DNA from: Mucor racemosus
Taxonomy: Eukaryota > Mucoromycota > Mucoromycetes > Mucorales > Mucoraceae
Assembly (NCBI GenBank): GCA_027405735.1
Contig: JAPEHQ010000002.1
Span: forward strand, 2,678,501-2,742,500
Direction of reading: 5' to 3'
Length of the DNA stretch: 64,000 nucleotides
Shown: positions 44,934 to 58,075 of the stretch, piece after piece
Numbering within the stretch: position 1 is the stretch's first letter
Layout: every line of letters begins with the position of its first letter
Position numbers and translations under genes: made by a program
Notes under the pieces: generated by a model
The model's input: the letters and a program-made list of their open reading frames with translations, nothing else
Told to the model about the DNA's origin: nothing
The model's database searches: none

Positions 44934-46855
44934 TTATGTTTCGATTTGTCTTTCTAAGCGATCAAGTCGATCACGTAAAGTGTTCAACATATTGTGATAT
45001 TCTTGAGGCCCAATATCATTTTGAGATCGAACAATTGTTGGTGGTGTTTGCAGTTCATCTGAAGATGAAGGATTATTCTCTCTTCTTCTCTCTGAGAAGG
45101 CGACTAAATCCTCTGCTGCGGCTCTCTCTTCTTTTGTAGCACTAGGCAAAGGTGATGGAAGAGAAGTTGAATTTTGCTCTGGTAACCTCTGTTTTTTGGC
45201 GAAAGCTGATGTACTACTGTTATTGTTATTGTTATTATGGGCACGATCAAGGCGATTCTCAATTGCCTCAATGCGATGTACTAATCCTTCTACTGTTTGT
45301 TCCACTTGTGTTATCATTTCCCATTGAGCTTCCTTAACTTGATTTCTTACCAATCCTTCAATGGTTGTAGCTGAAGCTTGCAAAGTTTGCATAAGTGATG
45401 AAGATCTTCTAATTTGATCATCTAGAGTAGATTTTAATGTTCTAGTTGTTTCAATGGTATCAAATAGATGTTCAAAAGGTTGTAAATACTGTTGACGTTG
45501 AAGAGCTGCAAAAGAATTAGTAGTAGGTGTCTTTGGTGGCAAAGGTACACTAGCGGCTGTTACTGCAAGTTGAGGTTGAGATTCATGATTTCTCTTGTTT
45601 TGAGGATGGCTATAAGCAGCAGCAGATGAAGAAGGCTGTAAAGGTGGGGGATGAGGTTTACTATGAGGGTGATTACCATATAGAGATGGAGATGCGATAT
45701 ATTGTTGATAAGACATATTTTCTCTGCTTGTAGGGTGTGCTGTATGAGGTGGTTGCTGCTGAGATGGAACTATAGGAGGGATAGCAAATTCATGTCTTCT
45801 TGGAGATGGTTGGTGGTTAAAAGGAGGTCTTGCAATTGTAGCAGATGCAGGTGCAAGATTTGAACCTACAATATATTTGTGTTGTTGATGGTGATGTTGA
45901 TGTTGTTGGTGTTGCTGATAATGTTGGTGCTGTTGTTGTAATTGATGTTGTGGCTGTGTTGACCTATTAAAATTAGAGTTAATTGGTGCAGATCTTACAC
46001 CAGTTAGTTGTTCATTGTATGAAGGAGCAAAAATTGTCAAATTGAGAGCATTTTTATGCTTGATTGATAATCTCTTTTTGTTTGAAATTATTGGATCTTC
46101 TTGTTGTGGTGCAATGTCTTCATTGATAATAGGTGGATATGATTGTAATTTTCGGATTTGTTTCGTAGCTGCGGATGTAGATGTTGCTGTGGTAACAGCT
46201 GATAGAGAATGAGGTCTTTTTTCACGCTCGACCCCATTTGATGTTTTTTGTTTTTTTGCAGGTTTTTCCAAATCTAAAGTACTGTATGACAATCCAATTA
46301 ATATACTATTAATATAGAAATATACTCTAACTATTACCTCTGTCTTCTAAGTTCATTAGAGCTCAATAATACTTTATCCAAAGCCATTGCATTATGCCTT
46401 GCTTCTGGTAAAACCTGATTAACTGTTGGTGGTAAAGATGGCTCTGTTTTGACTTCTCTCTCAATGATATCCTCCAAGTTTTCCAAAGGTAACTGAACAG
46501 ATTCCCAGATGTTTTCTTCTTTTGGTGCTCTTTTGAATTCGGGAAATGTTTGAAGAATAGCATCAGCCAAACCAACATTATAATCATTTGGTTTTAATTT
46601 ACATAATTCAGCTAATAAGTGTTTATTGAATTGACCTGCAATATCAGATAAAACTTTAGTATTCAAATATGTATCCTCATTATCACGATAGCAATTTTTA
46701 AATGTCGATTTCTTGTATGAAAATGGTGGTAATTTAAAAATTGGCTCGATATCTGATAATCGATAAAATAATGTGTCTGTATCAGGCAGGCGGAATAAAA
46801 TCAATGGTTTATGATTATTAGAATATCTTCCCAATAATTGCGACAATACTTTCAT
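44934..46855 (-). CDS. Unrecognised Gln/His/Pro-rich coiled-coil protein
   Basis: Exons 46855..46338 and 46281..44934 give 621 aa. Residues 1-120 are compact and unlike the rest (MKVLSQLLGRYSNNHKPLIL, …FRLPDTDTLFYRLSDIEPIF) and may form a small domain. The middle about 300 residues are disordered with Gln/His runs and Pro-rich blocks. About 445-510 (LDDQIRRSSSLMQTLQASA…EGLVHRIEAIENRLDRA) and the last 25 residues (LRDRLDRLERQIE) are coiled-coil heptads. The mix suggests a scaffold, for example of a kinetochore, spindle or transcription complex, but no family can be named. The gene starts 219 bp downstream of the AROM stop, in tandem. The first ATG in the frame (46927) gives a hydrophobic leader and is less likely. 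Confidence 0.7.
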
Positions 46856-47074
46856 TGTATGCAAAAGAGAGAGAAAAAGATACAAAAAAAAAGGGAGATG
46901 TGGGAGAGAAAGATGATCTTTTTTCAAATATCTTTAAATAGGAGAGAGAAAAAAAGAGGAAGAAAGAACAAGCAAGATGTCTCACAAACACACTGTTTAT
47001 TTTTTATTTCTATTTTAAAACTGTATTGCATGCTTTCATTTCAATGAAAAGCATGATTGGATGCGTTTATTCAA

Positions 47075-50000
47075 TTACAATTCATACTTTTTCAATACTT
47101 CTGCTTCAATCTTATCCACAGGGGCACGTTTACCTGTCCAAATTTCAAATTGGGCAATGCCTTGTGAGATCAAAACTTCAATACCTTCAACGCAAGACCA
47201 TCCCTTACGCTCGGCTTGTAAAAGTAATTTAGTGCGACGAGGTTTATAGGCCATATCACAGATGATACCCTTGATTCCACCATAGAGATGTTCAGGTAAT
47301 TCGATACCAGAATCAGCGGGAACAGTAGAGATGATAACTCCTGGTTCAACCTTGGATTCTAATGAATCAATCACTTCAATATCAATGATATTCTCGAATG
47401 CTTTTTGAAGATCATGAGCTTTAGAGATGGTTCTATTCCACAAGTAAATCTTCTTAATACCAATTTTTTGTAATGTGTATAATGCTGCACGAGCAGTACC
47501 ACCAGCACCGATAACAAGACCTTGTTCAGGAGGATTGGTAGCATCCAACATGAGTGATTGAATACGACGCTTCATACCAATGTAATCAGTATTTTCACCA
47601 ATAAATTCTCTCTTCTTTTCACCATTGACAATAGTATCACGAACGAAAATAGTGTTGACAGCACCAATGACCTTGGCATTTTCAGTTACTTCATTGAGAT
47701 ACTTCATGATGGCTAATTTGTGAGGAATAGTGACTGAAGCTCCACCAAAATTAGGATCTTTAAGAATAGCATCTTCAGCATATTCAACCATATGGCATTC
47801 TAAAAGTCCATAACGATGAGGAAGACCCAATACATCAAAACCAGTATTATGGAGAGTAGGAGACATTGAGTGCTGAATAGGTGTACCTATTAACCAGAAA
47901 GATTGAGCAGGTAAAAGACCGATAAGATGGCGAGCCTTGTTGACTTCTGCAAGAGAAAGTTGACCAGGAGCAGCCTTATGAGGTAAAGCAGGATGAGTGA
48001 TAGGAGTCAAGCATTCATTAATGACACGAGACAACTGACCAGCAGCTCCCATATTGATAGCAATAAGATCTTTACCACCGGCCTTGGAAGCCCGGAAAGT
48101 TTCTAATATCATATTATCTTGGAAAGTTTGAGCAACACCAACCAACTTGATAATATCACCATATTTGTCAGCAGTATCATATTTAACTTGGATGGCTTTA
48201 CCGTCCCAAGGTGTAACATTTTGAACATCATGCCATGAAGAGATAATAAGACTTTCACCCTTATTAGAGATGAGTTTCTTGATGGTAGCAGGATTCCAAC
48301 AAATTTCAACATCAATATATTCACAACCCCAACGTTGACCCCAACTGAGTAATTCAAACATACCCTCCTCATCATTATCAGAGAAATTACCAGCTTGACC
48401 CTTTGATCTAACTGTGAAAATGACAGGAATAGAAACAGTACGACGTAAAATGGCCAATTGCTCACCAAAGTACTCGATATTAGTCATTTCTTCCTTCTCT
48501 TCAGGCTTTTGTAAGAGATCAACACGCAACTCGACAGCATCAGCTCCCTCGCACATTTCCTTCAAGGTTTTAAGAGATAAACTGAGATCCTTGGCAGTTA
48601 AAGAGACAAATGTGGTGGGAACACCAACACGACCAGCAGTTGTGTTAACATGATTTGTATCACGACCACTGATGAAATGAAGGAATCTTTGAAGATCTCT
48701 CTTAATAGCTAACCATTCAGTTGGAGAAACATAACCATCATCCACTAAACTGTTGGCATAAGCAACAAATTCAAAATTACAGACTTCCTTGTACCAAGAA
48801 CGACGACGACGCCAGACATTCATCATGTCTTCACCATACATGGGACGAGTTTTATCACGGTTTAAATAACGAACAACTTGATCTAAATCACGAACCAAAT
48901 GCAAAACTTTACCACCATTATTAGTATGTTCTTTTAAGACATCGCGAGATTCAGCAGTTTCAATAATACCACCTCCACAAGCAATAACATAACCATGACC
49001 ATAACCAGAATCCTTTGCTAATAATGCCTTTAGAGCGGCAGTTTCTTTGATACGGAATTGATCCCAACCCCAAGTGTTAATGAACTCAAATACAGTAGTC
49101 TTCAAAGTCTCCTCGAAATAATGATCTACATCGATAAACTTGAAGCCTAAAACCTCGGCAGCATATTGACCAAGAGTAGTCTTGCCAACGCCACGCATAC
49201 CAACAATAACCATGGATTTACTATCATCAAGAGTCTTGATAGCCTTAATAGAAGTACGGCCCAAAGACTTTTCAGCTTGGCCTAATCTAAGACCATGATC
49301 AACACCATTCAAACGAACACCAAGTTTACCCTCAAGATCATCCCACCATGTGGGCCAAGTCTTTTCGACACACTTCTTATCGGTAATGATAGTACCGTGA
49401 GGCACAATAGTAGAGAAGACAGAGAAACTCATGGCAATACGATGATCATCATAAGTATGAACGCCTTCCTTGGGTGCCTTCAAATCCTTGATAGGTTTAC
49501 CGTGAATTTGGATACCATCAGGTAATTCAGAAGCTTGAACACCAAACTTGGTGAGTTCATGAACCATGGCAGCAATACGATTACATTCCTTGACACGTTG
49601 ATTAGCAATACCATAGATGCGGGTGATATTTTCACCCTTACTTTCAGCAGGAGAAGTAACAGCAGCTAAAACGGTGGCGGTCAAGAAAGCATCAGTCATT
49701 GTTTCCATATCAACTTCAGGAAGAGGACGAAGTTGGCCGATAGGAGGACCAGTAACTGTGGTGGCAGTTTCGGTTTGGACAACAGTACATCCCATAGGGC
49801 GAAGAACATTAATAGCAAAAGTAGCATCACCTTGAAGAGAGCTAGAACCAATACTGGTTACAGTACATGTAGTACCGGTGATGGCAGCAATGGCTAAAGG
49901 ATATGTAGCAGAACTAGCATCAGACTCAACAAGATAATGTTCAGGGTTTTTGTAAGTAGTTTGCTTGATTCTATAAGTGTTCTCAGGAAGACGCTCTACA

Positions 50001-52037
50001 ACAGCACCGAATGATTCCATCATGGCGATGGTCATATCAATATAAGGTTGAGAAATAACTTGACCACCAGTCAAAGCAAGCTCAACAGGTTCGGTAGCAT
50101 AAGGAGCACACAATAAGATGGAAGAGACATATTGAGAAGAAATGGAAGCGGATAATTCAATACGACCACCCTTAAGACCACCGTTAGGGGTAACAGCGAT
50201 AGGTAAGAAACCTTCCTTTTCAATAGACTTGATTTCAGCACCATCAGCCTTCAAAGCAGCCAAAAGAGGAGCGATAGGTCTTTGCTTCATACGAGCATTA
50301 CCAGTTAAGATGGCAGTAGGATTTTTAGCACCTTCAGCGGTGGGAATCAATGTTAAGACAGATGTCAAAAATCTGGATGCAGTTCCTGCATTACCAACAT
50401 AAATTTCTTTATCAGGGACAGAAAGACGTCCACCTCCACCATGAACAACAAGGGTTTCACCATTATCTTCCCACTCAAAGTCAGCAGCATTTAAACTCTT
50501 GAGAGCAGCCAACATGAATTGGGTATCGTCAGAGTGCAACAAGTTCTTGATACGAACAGTACCGGTACCCATTGCAGCAATAAGCAAAGCACGGTTAGAA
50601 ATAGATTTTGATCCAGGAGTTGTCAAAGCAACTTCCTTCTTGGGGCCAGTAGGTGATTCAGTAACAGGCAAGACGAGTTGCTCAGGGGATAACACCTTAT
50701 GAATATCAGCATCAGCAATGATAGAAGCACGAGGTTCCAAGGTTTTGCCAATGGCAGAAAGCATAACAATACGTTTTTTGTCACCTTGATTCTTTTTATC
50801 AACCTTCATAACCTCCATAATGTCATCAACATGACAGTAAAGACTGCCAATTCTATCTTTGACCTTCTTCTCATCCATGCTAATAGGCAAACCATAAGAG
50901 GCGAAACAACGAGCTAAACGACCAACAGCAACTTGGTTAAGATGACCCAAGTTACGGGATAATTCAGCTTCCTTGATACAACCAATTGAAACACATTCAC
51001 CATGGAGCATCAAAGGAGAAACAATGGCTTCAATACCATGACCAATCGAATGACCAAAATTCAAAAGACCACGAAGACCCCCTTCTCTTTCATCGCTAGT
51101 AACGACAAATGCCTTGAATCTAACGGAAGCTAAAATAACATCCATAAGCATAGCTTGAGCTTCTGTACGAGTATCCAAGGTTGCTCCTTTTTAAAATTAA
51201 ATCAATAAAAATCAATAAAAATCGTATAATAAATCAATCCACTCTTACCTTGATTGGGAACATCAGATCCGCTACAAAATACAGCATTACGAATAGCTTC
51301 TACGCCATTTTCGAGCTTACAAAAGTCATTTTCATCTGAAATGGCAGCAGTCTGTCGTAATACAAACTATTAGTATTTCCAGGGCTCTCTTATAAATGCC
51401 AAAAATTTAAAGTTTAACAAACCTTAATAAGTTCAGCCATACCATTGGCAAATTCACGTTCGGGTAAAGTGTTCAAAAAGTCAAGATCCATGAAAATACG
51501 CTTAGGTTGCCAAAATGCACCAACCAAATTTTTACCAGCAGGTACATCAATTGCGGTTTTACCACCAATAGATGAATCTACCATGGCCAACAAAGTAGTA
51601 GGGATCTGAACGACGCTAGCACCACGCATAAATGTGGCAGCTACAAAACCAACAAGATCACCAATAACACCACCACCGATGGCAAGGAAACAAGTATCTC
51701 TGGTGACAGCATTGGAAAGAAGCCAATCCTCAATATCAGCCTTAATCTTTCGAGATTTAGTCATTTCTCCAGGTGGTAAAATACGGGTAAAAAGACGAGG
51801 TTCTTTTTCGCCTTTTGCTTCAAAGATGTCTTTGCTTACAGCTTTAAAAGCATCAACATACTTATCGAGATAAATTGGAGCCAAATTGGTATCTGTAATG
51901 ACAACATAATTGGAAGCAGGGATATTGGTCAAAATATCGCGTACGAGGTATTCGGTTAAATGAAAACCGACAATGATAGACTCTGAACCAAGAACAGAGA
52001 CTCTAGCAACATCGGGGTTAACCGATGAAGAAACCAT
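47075..52037 (-). CDS. ARO1: Pentafunctional AROM polypeptide (shikimate pathway)
   Basis: Single cytosolic protein performing five consecutive steps from DAHP to EPSP, supplying chorismate for aromatic amino acids. Exons 52037..51423, 51351..51249 and 51186..47075 give 1609 aa. Domains in order: 3-dehydroquinate synthase (about 1-390; [19 protein letters not shown] and the metal-binding [11 protein letters not shown]), EPSP synthase (about 408-870; [28 protein letters not shown]), shikimate kinase (about 893-1075; P-loop [11 protein letters not shown]), type I 3-dehydroquinase (about 1095-1320; SWHDVQ, Schiff-base Lys in IKLVGVAQ) and shikimate dehydrogenase (about 1335-1609; [24 protein letters not shown]). 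All five active-site signatures are intact and length is typical. Coding GC is higher than its flanks, consistent with strong expression. Confidence 0.97.
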
Positions 52038-52633
52038 TTTCCACTTTATTAATATAAAAAGAAAAACGAAAATAAAAAGAAAAGAGAATGAGTAGAATCC
52101 TTCAAATTGACAGAAAGCTTGCTCCATCACATCCCATCCATTCAGAAAGACGGATCTTCAAACCCATTGGATTTGCAACAATGAGTCAAAGAAGATAACC
52201 GGTCACTGGTTGGTGGATAACAAGATTCCAAAATGTTGAGAAAGGGGTATTGAAAATGTGCAACAATAAATTGTAATTGCTGAAAGGGTTTGGAGTCAAA
52301 GAAATGCACATTGTTACATTCAGTCAATGCACACGGATTTCAAAAACTTGTTTCACATGATCTAATTTCTAGTCTTAAAAGAGATAACATTTCAGTTCAT
52401 GCATATGGTCCTAAACAGCTCTAACTTGTTGACATGTTATTGATGACCTATTCATGTACTTCGTGTATAATTCGTATTTTAGAAAGGAATATAATTGGTT
52501 TATAAGGGTTATTTGTATTTTAATGTAAACATGCTATTGATCTAACAATCAGTCAACATCAAATGCTTCACTATTATCGTTATTACAAGTGCAAGGCTAT
52601 AACGTTCATCTAAAAAACATGTTAGTCAATAGA
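52038..52633. other. AROM upstream region
   Basis: AT-rich promoter side of AROM. A short frame at 52142-52327 shows no recognised similarity. No TATA box or operator is claimed. Confidence 0.35.
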
Positions 52634-52661
52634 ACAAATAGTTTATAATCTACTACACAAT

Positions 52662-52700
<39 letters not shown>

Positions 52701-54345
52701 GCTCAGGATTTTTTTATACTTAAATATGCTATAGATCACTTTAAGATAAGTAAGTTTTATTATTAAAAAATTTTACCATCACTTAATTTTTCCCAAAGAT
52801 ATTAAGGCTCAAAGTTTCAACTCCTTACATTTAAGCTGTAAAAGCCAAAATTGGAAAAAATATTATCGGTTTTTTCAAATTTACTCGATAGATGGTATAG
52901 TAAAAAGCTGTAGACAATTAATCATATTTATAGCCCTCAAATATCTGTATCAATTCATGCTAATTTCAATAAGAGACTTTAGAGATTTGTTTTGAAAATC
53001 GCTCAAAATCGCGATTTTCGGATGAGGGTTGGGGTCAAAAACAAGGATATACCTTGATATCTTCATCACTCCATCATAAATCAATATTTTTAAAAAGTCT
53101 AAAAACGAGTTTATAGCTACTGCTGCTGACTATTATACTTATTAAACTGCCACTCTATTCCAACAACTTACTGGATAGATATTAATCATTTATGCAATTT
53201 TGGGACTTATTATGGATTAAAATATTTGAAATTTTATTTTAGCGTTACTTTTTTTTAGCAAATAATATGAAAATGTTATAGAAAAAATTATTAATTATGA
53301 CCACAACTAATGTTCATTTGATAAAATCAACAGTTATGCTCGTTTTTCTGATATTCCTGTAAATGTTTGAGTGGATATATCTCTGTGCAAAAAATAGTTA
53401 AAAATGTATGAATAGCTCTATCATTATTACAGCATTGATTCATATTAGAATCTACTTTTATCTCAACATAGGAAAAAGTTCATGGGAAAAAAGCTGGAGA
53501 TGTGATTTTCTGAAAAAAATCCATTTTAGCTTATGGAGTGTACCTTATCTAATTTATGGAGTGTACCATTTTTAATTTATGGAGTGTACCTTCTTTAGCT
53601 AGTAGCTTTTTTGTAACCTTTATGATAATAAAGATTTACCCTTTACAGTCGATTTAAGTTACTTTAAAATATTTTAAATATATTTTGATAATGCCTAATC
53701 GATTATCTAATTCTGTCCAAAGTTAAGTTTTTTAGCATATTGTAACTACTGTTTAAATATACACAATGAATAACTAGAAAATAAAGTTAAAACTAGATAT
53801 ATTTATTGAGTATATTGTAGGTAAAAAGATAACGAATCCATCTCGAACGACATCAGGATTCAGGGTATTTATATGTTTTGGAAGCGTGGATATAGAGTCT
53901 ACAATACAGAGTGTATGAAAGTATGATTTCATCTTCTTGAAGAACTAGTTGATTACAACATGATGATATAATAGGTTGGCCATAGCAAGTTTAGTAGGAT
54001 ACGACCAAGTTAAGTATATAGGATCTTCATGCTTGATTTACTTTAGATTGTGAATGTTGATACAAATGGAATAGTTGAATTCCATTTCCAGGAACGAGTT
54101 CATGATTGGCTCACTTCAGGATCTCAGGCTACACCATTTCATCATAGACTAAATGTAACATAACTAAATGAAATAAAATTGGCATACATCATTATCACCT
54201 CATACTCATCCTTCTATGCTAAGAATAATGTCTACATAATCCTTTGAGCACTTCTACTAGTAATACATGTACCCAGTATAGTCTATGTCCTAAACAACTA
54301 CTTTTGATAAAAAAACAACATTTATTTCATAAATTGTTTAATGTA
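52634..54345 (+). repeat. Dispersed non-coding repeat, copy 2 (interrupted by a solo LTR)
   Basis: Aligns with copy 3 from a 35-nt poly-A tract (about 52664-52698) through GTGCTCAGGATTTTTTTATAC, GGATGAGGGTTGGGGTC and TTTCTGATATTCCTGT, plus three TATGGAGTGTACC units (53534-53595), to CCAAAGTTAAGTTTTTTAGC. The alignment appears to resume after the LTR (AAATTGTTTAATG, about 54333), so the LTR landed inside an existing copy. Confidence 0.7.
53745..54301 (+). mobile_element. Solo LTR (copy 2) with 5-bp target duplication
   Basis: 547-bp sequence 53750..54296, TGTTTAAATATACAC…CCTAAACA, flanked by ACTAC on both sides (53745-53749 and 54297-54301). Same orientation as copy 1 at 33331 and similar along its whole length, with scattered substitutions and small indels. 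Confidence 0.9.
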
Positions 54346-55039
54346 GTAAGATTAGATATTACGTCCCTCATTGAGTTGTATAAACCTTGGGTGTTTCTGA
54401 ACAGCTATATACACTAGTCTCAATAAAAATGCGTCGCAAAATACAACTGGTATTTTTACTCAACTCAACCACAACAACTCTTGGAGGCTGAAATCTGGAG
54501 TACATTTGATGTCAATCCAGGATTTTACAAACAACGCATCGTATTACGGTTAACCGAGTTTTACTGCTTTAACGGGCCGGCTTTTATGCAGATTCAGATG
54601 AGGGTATTTGTGTTTCTTTTTTTTTTTTTGTCAGCTAAACTCGAAAACAGGAATGAAAAAAGACTTCAAGTTGTGAAATTGTCAAATATGCTACAGTAAG
54701 TTAAAAAAGGAAGCCAGGAGCCATCAGGACCTGGATTCTAAAAGTATTTATACCATTTCAATTCCATTTGGATGTCAGGTTCAACATGGGATTGAAATGA
54801 GATTTAACATAAATAATAGGCAAAAACCTACACTGCTACACATTGAATAAAAAAACTTCACCTTTTACTCTTGTCTAGTTCTTATTAGTTTTGGTAAAAC
54901 AGTAATGTGGTGCCTAGATAGTAGAAAGTGATAATTATACAAGGAATGCTATCCCAGATTAGTTAGCTCACTTTTACAATAAGGATTACAATGCAACTCA
55001 AAAGGTTCATTATTATTTTATTAAAAACTACTATAATAA
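54346..55039. other. Intergenic, no gene seen
   Basis: AT-rich. A 72-codon frame at 54481 has no recognised motif and is interrupted by a poly-T tract; I do not support it as a gene. Confidence 0.35.
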
Positions 55040-56560
55040 CCTGTGAACGTAACACAGAATTTGGAATGAGGGTATATACATTATTTTTTTTGAGCAAAAC
55101 CGAGGATATTCTTTTGTGTTCATTTTTGAGGATATCTCCACGAAAAATCAATATTTTGAAAAAACTTAAATTGGGACCTAAAGAGCTCAACGAGGTTGAT
55201 GATATCAATGTAAAAAAATTCTGCACAATTTAACGAATATTTTGGAATCTATTACGAAAATGTCAAAAAAATGGAATAAAAAAAAAGATGCCTAGAGTTT
55301 TTCAAACTCAGATATGTTAAAGAGAATTCTAAAACAAGTAAGTTTTATTATAAAAAAGTCTTAGGATATCTTAATTTTTTGCAGAGATATTAAGACTCAA
55401 AGTTTCAATTTTTCATACTTTAGCTTTAAAAACCAAAGTTGGAAGAAAAAATTATCGGTTTTTTCGAATTTATTCGACAGATGCTCTAGTGTAGTCTGTA
55501 GACAATTAATTGTTATTTGTAGCCCTTAAAAATCTGTATCAAATCAAACTAATTTCAATAAGAGGTTTTTACTATTTTGCTATGAAAATCGCTCAAAATC
55601 GCGATTTTTGGATGGGGGTTGGGGTCAAAAAACAAGAGTACACCTTCAAATCTTCACTACTCCTTGAAAAATTAATTTTTCTAAAAAAACTAAAAACGGA
55701 TTTATATATATTGTTGCTCGCAATTATTTTTATGGAATTGACATTTTGTTTGCTAACTTACTGGAAAATGATATTAATAATTTATGCGTTTTTGGCGTGT
55801 TTTATGGGGTAAATCCTTTGAAATTTTATTTTGGCTTTATTTTTATCCAACAAATAATATACCTATAATATAGACAAGAAACTTTTATTACAATTGCAAG
55901 TGATGTTTATTTAATAAAATCAATAGGTATGCTTGTTTTTCTGATATTCCTATGATTTTTTGAACGGCTATATCTCTACAAAAAAAATAGCTAAAAATAT
56001 ATGAATAGCATCATAGTTATTGTAGCATTAACTTGTATTTGAATCCACTCTTATCTCAGCATATGAAAAAATTTATGGGAAAAATGTTGGATATCTGATT
56101 TTTAGAAAAAAAATTCCATTTTAATTTGTGGAGTGTAACTTCATATATGGAATGTCACTTTTAAGTTTATGGAGTGTAACTTTTTAGTTTATGGAGTGTA
56201 ACTTCTTATATATGGAGTGTAACTTTTTATTTTATGGAGTGTACCTTTTTACTATATGGAGTGTACCTTTTTACATTATGGAGTGTACCTTTTTACATTA
56301 TGGAGTGTACCTTTTACATTATGGAGTGTAACTTTTTTAATTTGTGGAGTGTAACTTTTTTGCTTCTGGATTGTAACTTTCTTGACTGATACCTCTCAAC
56401 CACTTATGGCATTGAGTATTTACGCCTTCAAGTCGACCTATATTACTTCAAAATGCTTCAAATAATAATTTTTTAATACTGCCCAATCGTTGAATAAATT
56501 TTGTCCAAAATCAAAGTTTTTTAACATATGCAACTATGTTGAAAATGTCATTTAAACTGT
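55040..56560 (+). repeat. Dispersed non-coding repeat, copy 3 (longest)
   Basis: Most complete copy. The GATGAGGGT…ATCTCCAC-like…AAAATCAATATTTTGAAAAAAC module occurs near 55050-55160 and in diverged form near 55605-55690, implying an internal unit of about 550 bp. It continues through TTTCTGATATTCCTATG and a minisatellite (56125-56380) to CCAAAATCAAAGTTTTTTAACA. Confidence 0.7.
56125..56380. repeat. Minisatellite, unit TATGGAGTGTAACTTTTTA (20-22 bp)
   Basis: About twelve tandem units with core GGAGTGTAAC or GGAGTGTACC separated by T-rich spacers; the middle five units carry the ACC variant. Confidence 0.9.
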
Positions 56561-58032
56561 TTAATATATTATATAAGATGTTCTAATCAATTAATTGTAC
56601 AAAATTTTGCATGTTTCCTAAAAGCTATATATGTACAAGACTTTTATGATTTATTAATACAGACTGATTTGTTATGAGGTTGAGCTTAAATAACCTTAAA
56701 CGAGCGATCGAAGATGTTAATATTCAATGAAGAAGGTTTGATTTATCGAGATTTTGGAAATTATTAAAATCAACGTAAAAAGTACCGTTTATTAGAATGA
56801 ATTAGATTTTCTTGGGTTTATATAGCTATTGAAATTATGTAATAAGATCTAATGGACAGGAAAATTATTATTAATCGATAAATGTGTATGGATATCATAT
56901 GTTGTTATGTTTCAGTAGGAATATTGCTGCTATAAGTTATGTTTAAACTATTAGTTCCGAGATAAAAGGAACCAGTTATTGAATAATAGACCTTGCTAGA
57001 TCTTTCGAAGGCCTCCAATATATGGAGTTTTGTAATTCTGATAGGTCATGTCAAAAACGTGTTCTGGCTGATCTATCAGAATTAGGGATTACCGAATGCC
57101 CAGTTTAGAACATTTATCAAACCATGATGTTCAACATGCAAATCAAACAAGGTTACATTTCATATATCTATCATCACTATGCTACTATTGAATCATATAA
57201 ACATAATTCCAATATATACATACAATATCCATATGTTCATTCTAATTATATTACAATTCACATTTAATACGTATAACACTCATCCAATTAATACATAAAC
57301 CATTTCTATAATCTCATAATAAAACGGTACTTTTTCACTTGATTAAATTTTTTTAACAATTTCCTGCTTGGCGCTCGACGAAAACATTGAAAGCTTGCTT
57401 GTATGCTTGCTCGAATTGCTTCAAATTGAAATAGGCTTGCTTGCGTGTAAAGCTGCTTGCTTTCAAAACTGAGAATGCTCGATATGAAATTGCTCAACGA
57501 GCCATTGCTTAGGCTTGGGCTTGCTTGAGTAACTTTCAAATATTTTAGACTCGGCAAATGCTTACTGATATTGCTTGCGCTCGGTTATTTTGCGAACGCT
57601 AGGTGAGAGCTTGGGAACTACAGTAATCATGTGAAAATGGCCGTTGTTAAAGGTGGCAGTGGTAGCGACATGCTTTGGAGTGCCATTACGTATACCGGAG
57701 TTGGGTGAAAATTTGTACGAGTAAACATTAGAAGAAGATTAGGAGCTGACTATCAATCATATTTTGGACAAATAATATGAATGTTATATGATTGATTTTG
57801 GTTCCATGATTTGGAAGAGAGGTTGCTGTTACTAATTGTAATTCTATTACTAGTATATGATCAATACCTATATTTTGGTTATATATTGTATTATATTCAT
57901 TATTGCTTTATATTTACTTTATTACAAGATCCCTTGAATTATTTGTTTTTACTGTATATATTTTATTTCTCCTTATTAGTTTTATATATATTATTAAACA
58001 AAACATTCCATATTAGTTGGACAACTTAAAAC
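56561..58032. other. Intergenic with a GCTTG-rich tract
   Basis: No supported gene. About 57370-57600 holds many irregular GCTTGCTTG / TGCTCGA units; the minus-strand frame across it is low complexity and rejected as a gene. Confidence 0.4.
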
Positions 58033-58075
58033 CTACTATTATTGTGTAATAAAAGAATTAGGCTTCTACGACACG
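58033..58075 (-). repeat. Inverted, diverged LTR remnant
   Basis: Reverse complement of the first about 43 bp of the adjacent Ty3/Gypsy LTR with several mismatches (CTACTATTATTGTGTAAT…CTTCTACGACA). Confidence 0.65.

Noticed and set aside
49617..49835. Plus-strand ORFs across the AROM gene
   Set aside because: Antisense frames within a long, clearly conserved coding region.
57306..57557. 83-codon minus-strand ORF
   Set aside because: Spans the GCTTG repeat tract; composition is explained by the repeat.
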